Source: Neurospora tetraspora | Taxonomy: Eukaryota; Ascomycota; Sordariomycetes; Sordariales; Sordariaceae | Reading direction: 5' to 3' | NCBI RefSeq assembly: GCF_033439725.1 | Contig: NW_026944386.1 | Location: forward strand, 4,712,001 to 4,776,000 | DNA: 64,000 nt | In this document: positions 34,781-48,312 of the stretch, one piece after another | Layout: every line of letters begins with the position of its first letter | Numbering within the stretch: position 1 is the stretch's first letter | Translations under genes and position numbers: made by a program | Notes under the pieces: model-generated | What the model saw: the letters and a program-made list of their open reading frames with translations, nothing else | The model's database searches: none | What the model was told of the DNA's origin: nothing

Positions 34781-36437
34781 ATGAAGCTGTCCAACGCCCT
34801 CACTAGCGGCGCTCTGGTTGCACAGGTGGTCGCCGCCGCCACCTCCGGCGACTTGACAATTCTTTCGATGAACGTAGCCGGCCTGCCTGCGATCCTCAAC
34901 CCCAACGGCGTTCCGGGAGGCAAGGAGGCCAGCGCAAAAAAGATCGGAAGCAAGTTTGCGCAGTATGGGTATGATGTTATTCATGTGCAGGAGGTGAGTT
35001 TTGTGTCTCATCAGTGATGATTCGGGAGAAGGGTTGGTTGGATGAAGTTGGGAAATTGGGTCATGGAAGTGGCAGGAAGCAAGCGGGCGGGCACGTCGGC
35101 CGGCGGGTATATCGGAAGGCACGTTTGAGGTGCGGGAATGCGCGCTTGCATCATCCCGTCTCACGCACCACTTGATGCACGACGGCGACGTCTTTCCCGC
35201 TTCGCACCTGCAGTTCCACTTGAGACCAAACCACATCACCGGCTCCAATCCATCCATTCCCACTCCCTCCCCTTCCCCCAAAACTCGCTAACCCCTTCCC
35301 CCCTAGGACTTCAACTACCACGCCCAGCTCTACTCCACAGACACCCACCCCTTCCGCACCCCCACCTCAGGCGGCGTCCCCTTCGGCTCCGGCCTCAACA
35401 CCCTCTCCACTCTCCCCTGGCTTTCAGGATCCTTCCAGCGTCAAAAATGGGACAAGTCCTCCTGCGCCTCCGAATTCGACTGTCTCACTCCCAAGGGATT
35501 CACCTTTATGCGTGTCGCTTTATCAGGAACTGATACCTCTAATGAAAAAGGAAACTCAGAGGTCTACGTAGATTTCTATAATATGCACACAGACGCCGGC
35601 ACGGAAAGCGGGGATTTAGAAGCGAGGAACGATAACCTCCGCCAGGTCCGCGAGTGGATTCAGACTCATAGTCAAGGGAACGCGGTTTTGGTGTATGGGG
35701 ATACGAATAGCCGGTATTCACGGTCGGGAGATACTGGTATCCGTTCCTTACTGGCATCCGAAAACCCTACCGGCACGGGGACGGGGGTAGGGTTGACAGA
35801 TACTTGGATCTTCCTCCACCGCGACGGAGTTTTGCCCAGCGACGCAGGCGCGTGTGGAAACCCAGCTGAGAACGCGACCTGCGAGATCGTGGATAAGGTT
35901 CTTTACCGGAGCAGTCCGTTGGTTGAGCTCACGCCGACGGGGTTTGAGTACGCTGGTGCCAAGTTTTTGGCTGACGACGGGGTCAGTGTATTGTCGGATC
36001 ATAACCCCGTTCTGGTGAACCTGACTTGGTCCGCCGGGGACCGGTTCCGGCAGTCGGGGTTTTGGGGGGGCGCGACGTATGGGAGTTGGTTTAATGATGT
36101 TTCTATGCTCGATTCTACTACGCCCGAGCCTATCAAAGCCAGGAAGATTACTTTCCGCGGTGGAAGCCGGCTTGATAGCGATTCGCTTACTATTGGATAC
36201 GGCAATGGCCAGGGAACTAGTTCTACAGAGTTAGTCCACGGAGGCCGTGGAGGGTCGGAGGTGTCGCTGACTCTCGCTGAAGGGGAGTTCTGGATCAAGT
36301 TTGAGCTGTGCCAGGGTGAGAAGAGTGATAAGATATGTAACTTTTATATTAAGGCTACTACGTCCAAGGGTAGGACGCTGGAGGCGGGTACGAGGACGAG
36401 CGAGTGCAAGGTGTTTGAGGCGGAGGAGGGGTGGTAG
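34781..36437 (+). CDS. Secreted endonuclease/exonuclease/phosphatase-fold protein with lectin-like tail
   Basis: Exons 34781-34993 and 35307-36437 give 447 residues; the 313-nt intron (GTGAGT...CCCTAG, with GCTAAC) is long for this genome. Residues 1-19 (MKLSNALTSGALVAQVVAA) form a signal peptide. EEP-fold motifs follow: TILSMNVAGLP, IHVQED with the metal-binding Glu near 71, YGDTNSRYSR near 202, and LSDHNPVLVNL near 301 with the catalytic Asp-His pair. Residues about 310-447 form a beta-rich domain (FWGGATYGSWFNDV, ITFRGGSRLDSDSLTIGYGN, FWIKFELC) that resembles jacalin-type lectins. Secreted fungal EEP proteins may cleave phosphodiesters (nucleic acid or sphingomyelin). The exact substrate cannot be told from sequence. 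Confidence 0.88.
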
Positions 36438-39400
36438 GTTGTGGGGTTCTTGGGGGAGAGTGGGGATGAGGTTGATTTGCTTGGTTTCCTCTATGGGAAG
36501 ATGTAGACGATGGTGTCTTTGGGCGGTTATTGGAGTGGTTAAGGAGATTATGTGGCGATAAAGCGGCTGTGAGGGTTAGGAGGGTTGGAAGGATTGATGA
36601 GGTGGAGTGAGCCATCACCGTTTGCCCCGGGGCTAGTGATCCTTTGTGATTAGTAAAGGTCGAATATAAGTAGACCATTGACCAATGCCTTATATGGCTG
36701 TGATCTTTAGCGCAATCTGTTGTGATCAAATCCCGTTGATGTTTATAATCTTCAGCCAAAATCCCGCTAGTCTAGACTCTCTTGGTGTCTCACTGTCGAT
36801 GTCCAATTGCATTATACTACAGTCTTTCCCCCGGGAATAATGTGAGAAAAAACGATAAGAAACACCACGTTTTATCCGAGCTCGCCAATGAACTTCTGAA
36901 CACACTGCCAATGAGGAAAGTGTGCGGCCTGAACTTGGCGATAGCTTCAACTCACATGACTGGAAAGTCGCGCAGGTCATCACCGCACTAGCTCCACTGG
37001 GAACACGAGGTAGGATTCTCGCCGCGTGGTGAAAGTTTTAACAGCCAACAGACACCCGTGAAGGATGAGATCTGTCACCGTTAGTGTCCGTTCGGGGCGC
37101 TTCAGGGCGGAATACAGGCCAAAATGGTCCATTGAGCCAGTGAGATTCTCAGCGTCCGTGAGGATCTTCGATCGACTTTCCTCCACTGAGGTTGTCACCG
37201 TCAGAACTGCAACTGTGATAGCAAAGTTTTTCCTTGTCACTTTTTCCACTTCTTTCTCTCTCTCTCTGCCTCTCTCCTGTGCCCCGTTACTTGCATGCCA
37301 AGCCCCCATGGATTCTCCAGATTCTTTGAGGTTCATTTCTCTCCCCACAAGCCCCATCCAGCAAGTGTATAAGTTCTTTGCTCTCAATGGTCCAGTTCCC
37401 TGGCAAAGTGCCTTGCACTCTTGCAGTACCTGGCCGACCATCTCCGCGACATCAACTGGGTTTGTCATCTAGTTGGCTGGGGTCACTGAGCAACTGAGCA
37501 ATTAGAGCTCGCCTAACTATGCTACCAAGGGTAGTGATCGTCGCATCCATTGGGAGCAGCAGTGGGCGATAAGATTGCGTTGAATCTCGGGCAGATTCAT
37601 TAGCTCAATGCGCTATGATGGACCATGGTTGGCTCGGTCTGGATTGGGTTTGGATGAATGGGTATATCGGTAGTTGTGACGCTGCCACGATAAAACACGA
37701 GGTTGTAAGTGGAAGTGTGTCTTAAGACATGTGATATTTTCTGTTTCTAGAAGGTGAAGACGGCAAACGATGGGTTTGTGCAACTTTGGCGATATGTTGG
37801 AGTGTAGCACTTGCAACACAACACCACAGAATATCCGGATGGGTGTAGCAACGCAAGGACTTGCACAACTTTGCACCACCAACTCTACCATTTCCACGCT
37901 TTATAACACCTCCGTAAGCTGCCGATTCTGCAAGGTACGATGAGCACTCACCAATAAATGCAATGCAAAAACGGGAAGGATCATCAGCTCAGTGGGGGAT
38001 GGGGGAGCTGAAGAGCCCTGGCACTCGCCTGGCTCGGCTAGTAGCTGATGCTAGCTGACCGCTCGCCTCGAGTGCAATTCATATGATCGCCTGGCTGCCC
38101 CGGTTCTTCCTTGGGGGATGTGCACGCACTTTCGGCATCTTTGCAAAGGGATCATCCCGAGAGATTGGCCCTTGTCTTTCGGCCTTGTTATCGTTCGCTT
38201 GAAGATTTGAAACGGGCGCGAGGAAAACGGCCCCTTGTTGTAAAGCTTCGTTTCTGAAAATACCGAGGGAAAGCTGAATGCAAAGTCAGTTTACAGCAGC
38301 TGCTGATATTATTAGTCCTTTATAAATGTCAGTTTCCGGGTACCGAAGCAATGAATGCGACATCGGCACAAGAAATGCGACTCCACGGAGGCTCCACGGA
38401 CACTCCACGAGATTGCTATCGCTATATCAGAGTAGCGTAGTGATAAGCCTCGGTATCGCCGTTCCCAATTTGATTTAACCACGAGGTTCTGCTGTTCGCT
38501 CAAAGATCGTCAAGATGTGCAGAGGCTCTTTCTGCAACCATGCGACTGCCAGATGTAAAGACACTTTTTTTTCCATTTGGATGCGCCTGAAAAGGACCGA
38601 TGTCGCTGAAGAAGGAAGCACTCCGATGTGCTCAACGCAGTTACCCGTCTCCGCATTGTGATCGCATTGTGATGGAGTGATCAGGATGCAACCCACCTGT
38701 TTATCGCATACCAAGGTAAGCTTTTTCGTGACGGCGTGTGATTTGCCAGTGTGCGTTCAGTGTTGTAGTCGCTCACTTAAAGCCTCATACTTCACCTTAT
38801 GATGTAGTATACCCGAGACCGTGGCTCCGTGGCTTTGATTGTGCTGTGATCCGACGACGGCGACGGGAGATGCGCCAGGTTGTTGGAGGCAATGCTCGAG
38901 AACTGTGTTAGCGGGCGGCAAAGGCGCCTAAAGAATAAGTTGTTGGCTCGATTCTTAGTAATAATTTGGACGATATTGCGCCAACAGCCAACAGTTCCGA
39001 TACTGGGGCCCAAGAAGCAAAGAAAAGGATTCGGGGAAGGGAACCGGACCCGGGGCGACCTGAAGAACCAGAGGACACCCCACAACCTACCAACCAACGA
39101 TTCGCGCGACCAAGCCGGAGGATAGGAAGATACGAGAGGAACGATCCGCTATCCGTCCCTCGATTCAGGCAGCGAATTTCCATGAGGGTGAGATTCGCCT
39201 TGGCTCTGCGATACTTGCATAGCAGTTGACCTCTGAGCCACGAAATGCTCCGATTTTTTGTGCTGCCTTCGTCTCATCATGAGACGCCTTCTGAGAAAAT
39301 TGGTGAGAAAAAAAGGATCAACATTTTGCTTCTCGGGGTCTCGACCCATGGCTGTGTGCGCCTTGTCGTGCTCGTCTTGCATGCGATCGACCGAAGGATT

Positions 39401-41955
39401 TGGATATCGGTGATGGGTTGATGCCTCTCGACGCCTGCCCTGGTCCGGAATGCGTACCCAAGCGGGCAGTCCTAGGAAGTATCCGGTTCCCCGATAGCTT
39501 CAAATAGATAGAATCGTTGACAACGTCCGGCGGGGAGGACATCCGGTCATTCTGTTGGTAGTTGAAGAAGACAGACTGAAGATTAGAAGACGAGGGGGGA
39601 CTCGGCCTCGCCCCATTCCAGTGCATACGGCACAGTTGCAACGGCTCTGACGAGTTTGCTGGTGGTCCTGCGTGTAATGAAAGTCATCTTGGACGTGCAA
39701 GTGGAACAGTGTGACAAGATGGATGTGATGACGAGCCTTGGTTTGGGCACTGGGCCAATTGCAAGGGGAAAGGAGGTGATTAGGCTCAGGTAGGGTACCC
39801 AACATGGCGCCTCCGTCACGTGTTTTGCAGAGGATCAATTGACCCTGATTCACCTCGGATATTGTTTTGAAGATCGGGTACAAGGTATTTTACTACCGTT
39901 GAGCTTTCGTGGAGCCAGTGATTAGGTGATGATTGAAGATGCGGAAAAGAAGAACGAATGGCAAAAAGGAAACAGGGGAAGTCGACAAGTGGAAGCTGTC
40001 TTGGCGTGCATGGCCCGTGCTTCGCGCCTGTTTGTGTACTGTGGAGATTTGTGCCCATCACTTGCTGTTCCTGTTCCTGTTCCTGCAGTGATCGACTCGC
40101 ACTTGTGCACCTCTAGATGCTCACTGCAGCTTTTCCGATTCGGTTCCGATATCTGTTACCGTCTGCCGTCTTTGGACGATTAATGAATTGGAAACTACAC
40201 GATCGTTACAGAAGATGTCATTTTGGACGTGGATATGGAACGTTAGCAAGTCTACTTACAACAGCCTTGGTTGACCCAGCAGTGAACACGAATAACGTCA
40301 TTTTCCCTCGCTTCCATTGCTGTGGTGTCATCAAATCACGCTATGGAATGCTTGGGTTTCCCATTCTTGCGGTTTCCGAATGGTGCCCGCGCCCCCGTTT
40401 CGCTTTCGCGGTCCCGTCCGCTCTCTCGCCAGTGACCAGGCGAGGACATCAAGCGATTCGTGTCCCTCGAACTTGCTCCAAGTGGTGTTATTAGCGTGGG
40501 GACCTTCATGGGCCTTTCCCCAAGTCACCCCAACTGGGAATCGATCTCAACACACAACTTGAAGCGAGGGGGAAATGAATTGCGGTCGTGCCTGTCGCTT
40601 TTTGGCTGTTCTGGCTGCTCCAAATGCACTGCAGGGTCGTTCATCCATGTCGCTGTGACTCCACTCGCGCCTCAACGCGGCCGTGGAGACAGTGGGCGTG
40701 GGTGGGTCTAGTGGGGACGGGCCAGGCACTCTCGGCACTTTGCAGGGATTTGGCAGGGCAAGAGCAAGGGCTCTTTTCTCTGGGACTCGTCGTCGGACTC
40801 GTCTCTTTTTTTGCGGTTCATCCATCACGGCGACATGCTCGATTCGATCCGACTGTAGTGTCTGATGGCCGCAGTCCCGGCGACGTGGGATTGGATGGAA
40901 TCCTCTTGGGAATTCCTTCAACTGGGCGGCCCTTCCCTCCTTCCTGACGGTCCCGTCTGTTGTCCTCTTTTTCGTTCCTTCCGGTTTGAATCTTGGACAC
41001 ACTGTATCTTATCATACGACACTCGTTAATTCCCCAGGAATCAAACTTGAGTAAGCTTTGCCCTGGTTTGGCCCACTAGACTGATTGACTTCAACTTGAC
41101 AACTTCTTCCATCTCGTGTATTGCTCGACGCACTTGGACGATTCGACGTCGCTCGCTGTCATCACCCTTGACCAAATATCACAGGTTCGTATCTCGATTC
41201 TCACCAGTGCTTCACTTTCCACTTCACCACAGCAAACTTGTTACCTCAATCACCCTATCGCGCTTTCCGAAATCTTGGCCTGGCCTGGATTGTCTGGGGC
41301 AGGGCAGGTATGGGACTCGGAAATCCTCAGATCTCCTCACTGTGTTCTCGCCCATCCCCATGTCACTCCGCCCCGGGCCCTGGTATGCAATTATATGCAC
41401 TTAAACGGTATCGGGCCTCGATTGCTGGTGTCATAATACATTCCTCCCTTTGTCTTTTTGCCTCCTTCTCCTCCTGTCACATCAACCACTCCCAAGCCTC
41501 CCTACATTCCACTACATTCCTGAACAACAACATCCTGTTTCCTATTCAGCTTGTCTGGTCAAAACAAGTCCCGTCGCCATCCTTGTTCTCTCTCTCCTCT
41601 GCTAGGTTTGCTTGACGGCCTAGCTAATCACCCTCGTCTCAGAACAACCCTCGACGGCGACAAACTCGACGACAAACTACATCTCAACCCGCACTCGTTC
41701 AATACAACACACAGTTCGACAGGGAAATAAATTGCTTCCACTCCACGTCACGTCACCCACATCGACTATACGAAGCTCTACTCACCTGCTACTCTGCTAC
41801 TCGAAATACTCGAAACATCACCGAATATCGACGACACAACTGCGCCTTCAACTCTCCCAAGTGCATTGGCTGGAACCTTCCGTTGTTCGGACTTTGCCCG
41901 GGGTCCTTAACCGTCCGGCACATGTTTAGCTCAAGGCTCCTCGCATCCGACAGCC
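36438..41955. other. 5.5-kb gene-poor region upstream of the RasGEF gene
   Basis: No well supported gene is found. The last kilobase is rich in pyrimidines and CACT/ACAAC tracts, as in long 5' leaders of ascomycete signalling genes. One 162-codon frame (37468-36980, minus) is listed separately. A frame at 38966-39229 is Arg/Pro-rich and looks like chance or debris. Confidence 0.5.
36980..37468 (-). CDS. Uncertain small open frame
   Basis: An ATG-started frame of 162 codons. The first residues (MTNPVDVAEMVGQVLQECK) vaguely recall the helical N-termini of fungal proteins with a Fungal_N-type domain, but the rest contains a low-complexity RERGREREKE stretch and no domain. A GTACTG after GGCCAG could be a splice donor. 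Poorly supported. Confidence 0.2.
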   Translation of the reverse strand: MTNPVDVAEMVGQVLQECKALCQGTGPLRAKNLYTCWMGLVGREMNLKESGESMGAWHASNGAQERGREREKEVEKVTRKNFAITVAVLTVTTSVEESRSKILTDAENLTGSMDHFGLYSALKRPERTLTVTDLILHGCLLAVKTFTTRRESYLVFPVELVR

Positions 41956-44900
41956 ATGGCATCGCAGAGTAGCCGACCCATGCGATCAAGCCTGCAGGTA
42001 GCCCCCTTGGCCATACAAAAGACCGACTCGACAAACGAACCATATAACGACAATGGGTCCGACGCAGGCTCGACCCTCGCATCTACCCGCCGCGGCTCTA
42101 CCCAATCCGAAATGACGTCGCAAAGCGAGAATCTTATCGATGCCCCTCCCATCTTCCACAACTTCCTCCAGGCTGTTTACCCTTTTCACCCCGAGTATGC
42201 CATGGCAGACTCGGCCGTCACCCTGCCACTCAAGGAAAAGGACATTGTCTTGGTGCATTCAGTGCACACTAACGGCTGGGCTGATGGCACTCTGTTGAAA
42301 GATGGCACTAGGGGATGGCTTCCGACTAACTACTGTGTTCCCTACAACCCAGAAGAGATGAGGATACTTCTCGGAGCCCTGGTCAATTTCTGGGATCTCA
42401 TGCGAAGTGCATGCATAGATGACCGGGAAATGTTTGATGGCAATAAGTTCATGAAGGGCATTGTTGGCGGTGTGCGATTCTTGCTGGTACGTTTTTTGTT
42501 AACTCATATTTTGCTCTCCCCAGCTAATACTTTGACAGGAGCACACTGGCTGTCTGCAGAAAGACTCCTCAATCCTAACAAGACACATTGAGCTCAAGGA
42601 GAGCCGAAAATTGATCAATGACGAACTTAGAGCGTTGGCCCAAACGGGCAGGAGATTGGACAGAAAGCTCAAAGCTTCGCACAGGCTGCTTCGCGCAACA
42701 GAACACCAGATTAATGAACTGATGCATGACCTGATTCTAAGAGCTTTCAAAATTGTCCGCAGGGCGGCCGAATTCTTCGACATGATTCAAAACGACAAGT
42801 CCCTCAGACTAACATCAGTAATGATCATGGAGACCGTTATGGAAGAGGAAGACCTAACGCCAACCACCGATCCTGCGGTACTGGCCAGATCCAGCGATGC
42901 CATTGATGCACGCTCCCGTGTCGACAGCAACGGAAGCGCAGCCGGGCCGTCGCCATCAGAAACAAGCAAGGCCCCCACAAACGGCCGTTTGTCCCCCGCC
43001 TATCAACCGAGTACAAATGCGAACCGGTTGTCTCATGGGAACTCTCTGGAAATTGCCAACCGTATCTCGTCCGCAACCATCTGTCACCGTGTCAGTCTGG
43101 CTGGCCCTTCGCCACTCTCACAAGCTCACAACCTCGTCTCCGAACGTCTCACGAAAAGCCAAGATATCCTCGTCTCTCACCTTGCTTGCTTGATGGGCCG
43201 TCTGCAATTGGAATTTGTATCCCGTCCTCAGCTAGCTCTCGGTGTCAAGCAAGCCATCACAACTGGTGGGGATTTTCTGCTGGTGATTGACGTTGTCTCT
43301 GCGCGAAACTCCCTCAGCATCGAGACATTGGCTCCGCTTCGTGCTGTAATGTACGACCGCATCCAAGACCTTTACCAAACAGCACGCGAAGTCCTCATTA
43401 ATAACATGGAAGATGCCATTGTTCTTCCTAAGGAAGGCCGCCGCTTGCACGTTGCCGCTGTGGGTTGTGTCAAACTCTCCGGGACATGCTACGACAAGAC
43501 GAAGTGGGTTATTGGACAGATTGGCGATTTCGAGTTCGAGTTCGAGGACAACAGTCTTGATTTGGGCTTTGATCTTTCTGCTTTTGACGCTGTTCTGGAC
43601 GCGAAGGATACTTATGCTGCAGACTCGGTCAGCATTGCCGATTCTAACATGTCGGAGGCGTTGACTATGTCGACAACCGTCACAACCGCCTCTACGCCCG
43701 CTCCAAGGCCAGCAAATTTGGAGCTCAACAAGCCACTCCCTGATGTTCCGCTTGTTTCGACTCCAGTTGTGGAAACGTCACAGGAGGCCATCGAAGACTC
43801 GGCATCTGCTGAGAACACCTCACCAGTATCTTCTCTCCGTCCGTCGCTACCTCCTCTGTCCAAGCTCTCTACTGAGATCCCGCCTGCACAGGACTACAGC
43901 CCTACTAGTACCGAGGGATCCGCCACCCAAGATGCCGAGTTCCATTCTTTCAGGGCCGAGAGCATGACTGCCTCAAGTTCCGCATCCGCTACTACTTATA
44001 TCAGCCGGACATCGGAGTCAAGCATGGTCTCACAGACATCCACTCGGGCCACGACCCCGGATCTCACCCATGCTCCCAGGGACCGTTATCCTTCGGTATC
44101 TGAACTGAGCCTGTCCGACAGCACAACAGTCAGTGAAGAGAGCGACGATGCCGAGTCTAAGCTACTCGAGAAGACGTATGCTCATGAGCTGATTTTCAAC
44201 AAGGAAGGCCAAGTGACTGGAGGTTCCCTTCCGGCGTTGGTTGAGCGTCTCACTACTCATGAGTCGACTCCTGACGCCATGTCTGTGTCCACATTCTACC
44301 TCACCTTCCGCTTGTTCTGCACGCCACTCAAGCTTGCTGAGGCCCTGATTGACCGCTTCAACTACGTCGGAGAGGCTCCTCATGTCGCTGCCCCTGTTAG
44401 GCTTAGGACGTACAATGTTTTCAAGAACTGGATGGAGTCGCATTGGCAGGAAGAAACTGACACGGAAGCACTGCCTGTGATTAAGAACTTTGCCGAGTCC
44501 AGACTCAAAGAGGTTTTGCCTTCTGCTGGAAAGCGACTGCTTGACCTCGCTGAGAAGGTGGTTAACAGCGACGGCACTCTTGTGCCCCGTCTGGTCTCCT
44601 CCATCTCCAAGACCAGCACTTCTGGCTCTCAATTTATTCCCGCTGAGACTCCTCTCCCTTCGCCCAATCTCTCGAGGGGTCAAGTGCAGGCACTCGCCAA
44701 CTGGAAGGCTGGTGGCGTCTCCCCTTCCATCATGGATTTTGATGCGCTTGAGATCGTTCGCCAAATTACCATCAAGCAGATTGGTCTCTTCTGTTCCATC
44801 ACTCCCACTGAGCTTCTCGGCTCTAAGTGGACCAAGAACAAGGGTGTTGGCGCACCCAATGTCAAGGCCATGTCTGCTTTCACTACTGGACTGTCCAACC

Positions 44901-45592
44901 TCGTGGTGGACACTATCCTCCAATTCGATGAGATTAAGAAGCGAGCCACCGCCATCAAGCACTGGATCAAGATCGGCAGCCAGTTTCTTGCCCTGAACAA
45001 CTACGACGGTCTGATGGCCGTCACCTGCGCCTTGAACGACTCCAGCATCAAGCGCCTGCGGATGACGTGGGACAGCATCAGCTCCAGGCGCAAGGAGACG
45101 CTCAAGTCTCTGCAGGCCATCGTCGAGATCAGCCAAAACCACAAGGCCCTCCGCGCTCGGCTTGCCGACCAGGTCCCTCCCTGCCTTCCATACGTCGGCA
45201 TGTTCCTGACCGATCTCACCTTTGTTGATGCGGGCAACCCCGCCAAGAAGACGACTGACACCGGCCTGACGGTTATCAACTTCGACAAGCACATGAAGAC
45301 GGCCAAATGCATCGGCGAGCTGCAGCGGTTCCAGATCCCCTACCGCCTCACCGAAGTTCCGGACTTCCAGGAATGGCTCCTCTCGCAGATTGAGAGGGCG
45401 CGAGAGATTGAAAAGACGGATAAGACGCCTGCTCAGGTGTTGCACTACCGTCAGAGTCTGCTGCTGGAACCGAAGGAGGTTCAGCAGCACTTGCGGACTC
45501 AGATGGAGGTCGCATCCTCGGGTTCCAATATGTTCTCGTGGATCAGGAATAACCATTCTACTCATGGCTTGCCTACCTCCGCTCAAGTCTAG
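41956..45592 (+). CDS. Ras guanine nucleotide exchange factor (SH3-REM-RasGEF, Cdc25-like)
   Basis: Two exons, 41956-42486 and 42539-45592, encode 1194 residues. An SH3-like domain lies near 70-132 (VYPFHPEYAMADSAVTLPLK, DGTRGWLPTNYC). A helical region follows, then a long Ser/Thr-rich linker (about 370-720). The RasGEF N-terminal (REM) motif is near 720-860 (LPALVERLTTHESTPDAMSV). The catalytic Cdc25 homology domain is near 910-1160, with EIVRQITIKQIGLFCSITPT, NLVVDTILQF, KRATAIKHWIKIG, NYDGLMAVTCALNDSSIKRL and VPPCLPYVGMFLTDLTFVDA. SH3-bearing RasGEFs of this architecture activate Ras in nutrient and cAMP/MAPK signalling at the plasma membrane. The gene has a long, gene-free upstream region. 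Confidence 0.96.
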
Positions 45593-46667
45593 TGCACTTT
45601 ATATGAACAATGTTCATCATCGGCGTCGGACGCCAGCGATGCACAGCCACAGCCGTGCTGTATACCGGTTTCGTGAGGTGGTGTCATTATCTTGGCCGAC
45701 CACCCACATTTTTTGTTATCTTTTCTCTTGATACCCATCTGTTTGTTTTGTTTGTTTATGGCGTTATGGCATATGAGTAGTACCTACGCGAGGTTTACCA
45801 TCCTGTCCTTATCGAGGTTGGGGAGCTCAACTATACATCAGCACGAGCTCACCATGGCTCATCATCATAACTCGTACACTTAATCGCCGACTCGCTGTCG
45901 CGTCATCGCAGCTTTGCCTGAACATGGGCCCTCGATGCTGCTTTTCGCTTTGTTGATCATTTTTATTTTGTTGCTTTCAGGATCATTGGCGCCTTACTAG
46001 GTTGGATTGGATGGGTCTTTTGCTGATTTTTTGGTATGAAGTGGGAAAAGTGTCAAGGCATTACGGGTCAACAGGACAAAAGGGAGTTTGGGCGGTTTTC
46101 ATATTCATTATATCGCGATTGATGAACAAACACCCGCTTCGCGGGTTGTCGGATGGCTATGTCTTATTTGTTTGCTGGGGAAAACAGCTTTGCTCAGTGC
46201 AAGCAGCTAGCCGGGATGCATCAGGAGTCGATGAGAGACAAGCATGGGGAAAGTCATGATGTTATGAGATGCAGCCCTTTGGGCGAAGAAATGGAGAGAT
46301 GATGCCCCTGTTGAGGAGTATAAACAAGTCCAGTAGTGCCAGCAGCCTGTGAGACCGGCGAGCGTGCAGCAGAGCAAGTAAAGATACCATTACCACCTAC
46401 CTGTTTGTATCATCAGTGTCTGATCGTGGTGATTTGTGTCTTGATTGAGTAAAATGAGCCTGGTAGGTAAATGGGTCAACGGTGATTGGAAGTGACGATG
46501 GCTGTGTCAAGTTGACCATATCGCAAGGCTGACATGGAGGTTGAACCTCGGGACCAACATCAACCCATCAAGAATGTCGAACGAACAAGATCTCTAATTA
46601 GTATTTCCAAAACAGGCATCGCTAATAACATGATTACATGACCACCAACCAAATGATACCCACACCC
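45593..46667. other. Convergent 3' region of RasGEF and PIG-A genes
   Basis: About 1.1 kb, mostly T-rich downstream sequence. No gene or repeat recognised. Confidence 0.5.
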
Positions 46668-48312
46668 TCACCTCAACCGACTCGGCCTCGACCGCCTTCG
46701 ATAATCCTCCACATCCCCCCATTCCAACCCGCCTCCCTCCCCCCTCGTGTCAACCACCTTCTTCTTCCTCGGCCAGTCCGGACAGATATCAATCCTTTCC
46801 CTAGGGAAAACCAGCTCCAAAAACAAGAAAATCAAATAATCGATAATCACACACACACAGAAAAGTTTGCCCGCCCACACTCCACACCCATAATACCTTT
46901 TGAGTCGATCAATCAGCGCAAAACTCTGCACCCCGCTCCTCATCCCCCGCGTGGCCGTCACCGCCGTCCACCCGTTACTCCCGTTTCGGTCTTTCAGGTG
47001 GTCGTACCCGTAGAATTCCGCTTCGGAAATGGCTCCGCTGATGCCGTTGTACACGCGCTCGGTGCGTTCCGCGACGTTGGTCCAAGAGTACATGTTTTTA
47101 ACTTGTTCGTGGAATAATTCTGTTCGCACTTCGTTGCGCCGCAACGCAGCGATGGCTTTCCCCGTGGCGGCGACTAGGTCGTCTTCCTCCGGTTTGGCAA
47201 ACACGGTCATGTGCCCCGGCAGGACTTCGGGGATACCGCCCACTTGCGTGCAGACGACATATAACCCGCAGCTCGCAGCCTCGACGATGACGGTGCCAAA
47301 GGCTTCGGTTAGAGAGGGGTGCAGGTAAATGTGGCCCCGAACCATGACGTCGCGCACCTCGGAGTGCCTGACCGGACCGAGCATTTCTACCCGGTCTTGC
47401 AACACGTTTTGCTCAATCATTTGCTCGAGGTCGATCGATTTGGGGCCGGAGCCGGCGATGATGAAGCGCGTGTTGGGGTGCGCGGCCAAGATACGCGGGA
47501 TCGCGGCGGTGAGCAGGTCGGTGCCTTTGTTGTAGAAGAGGCGGGAGATTACTACTATTGTTATGGGATCGTGCGGGCCCAGGATGCGGCGCGGGGGGGT
47601 TAGGGAGGAAGAGGGATGGGGTGGGGGGAGGCCCATGGGGGTGGGAATGGAGATGGATGAGGGAGGGGTGGAGGAGGGATAGCCTAGGGGTCGAAAGTTC
47701 TCGGCGACGACGGCGTTGGGGATTACGGAGACCATTAGGGGGTCGAGGGAGGCGCGCAGGACGGTGTTTTCTTTGCTGGATAACAGTTAGTAAATAGGTT
47801 GAAAGGTAGGGAGGGGGTTGAGAGAAGACTTACCAAGTATGAGAAACACAGATAACATGGTCCACATCGCTCAAGGCAAACTTAAGCAGCTTGTTGGTAA
47901 GGATACTCGCCGCATCCGCAAACCCAAACAGACTATGATCCGTAAACACGGTCCTCAGTCCCATCGTCCTAGCATGCAAAATCGCCTCATGGCACAGACT
48001 TGACAAAGAAGCATGTCCATGAACGATATCGATTCTTTCCCTCAGCACAATATTCCGGAAAACGGGGAAGAACGAGAAGACAGTCGGGAAGGTGGCGCTC
48101 CGGTAGATGACGAGAAACGGTACATGATAAACTTTCAGCCCGTTGGTTAAATAGCGAACGCCCGTTCGGCCTTCGTAGGCGTGCGTGATGATGATTACTT
48201 TGTGCCCGCGGTCGATCAGCTTGGTGGAGAGTTGGTAGATGTGCGATTCGATGCCGCCGGGTTGGGGGAAGAAGAAGTCGCAGACCATGGCGATGCGGTA
48301 GGTGGGCGCCAT
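46668..48312 (-). CDS. gpi3: PIG-A/GPI3: GPI-GlcNAc transferase catalytic subunit
   Basis: Exons 48312-47834 and 47775-46668 join to 528 residues, a little longer than yeast and human homologues because of a Pro/Ser-rich insert ([20 protein letters not shown]). The first in-frame ATG begins [20 protein letters not shown], the conserved start of the family. GT4 features: [51 protein letters not shown], and the nucleotide-sugar EX7E motif [10 protein letters not shown] single hydrophobic segment near the C-terminus ([18 protein letters not shown]) anchors it in the ER. The enzyme transfers GlcNAc from UDP-GlcNAc to phosphatidylinositol, the first step of GPI-anchor synthesis. It is divergent from the Dbp6 gene with 462 bases between starts. 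Confidence 0.97.

Noticed and set aside
38966-39229. 87-codon Arg/Pro/Glu-rich plus-strand frame
   Set aside because: No domain, start context or neighbouring exons; possibly old debris but not supportable.
40547-41002. 151-codon minus-strand frame in the gene-poor region
   Set aside because: Arg/Pro-rich, no domain, no splice context; likely chance in GC-rich DNA.
44162-45586. 474-codon frame antisense to the RasGEF domain
   Set aside because: Shadow of the conserved sense exon; no domain or splice support.
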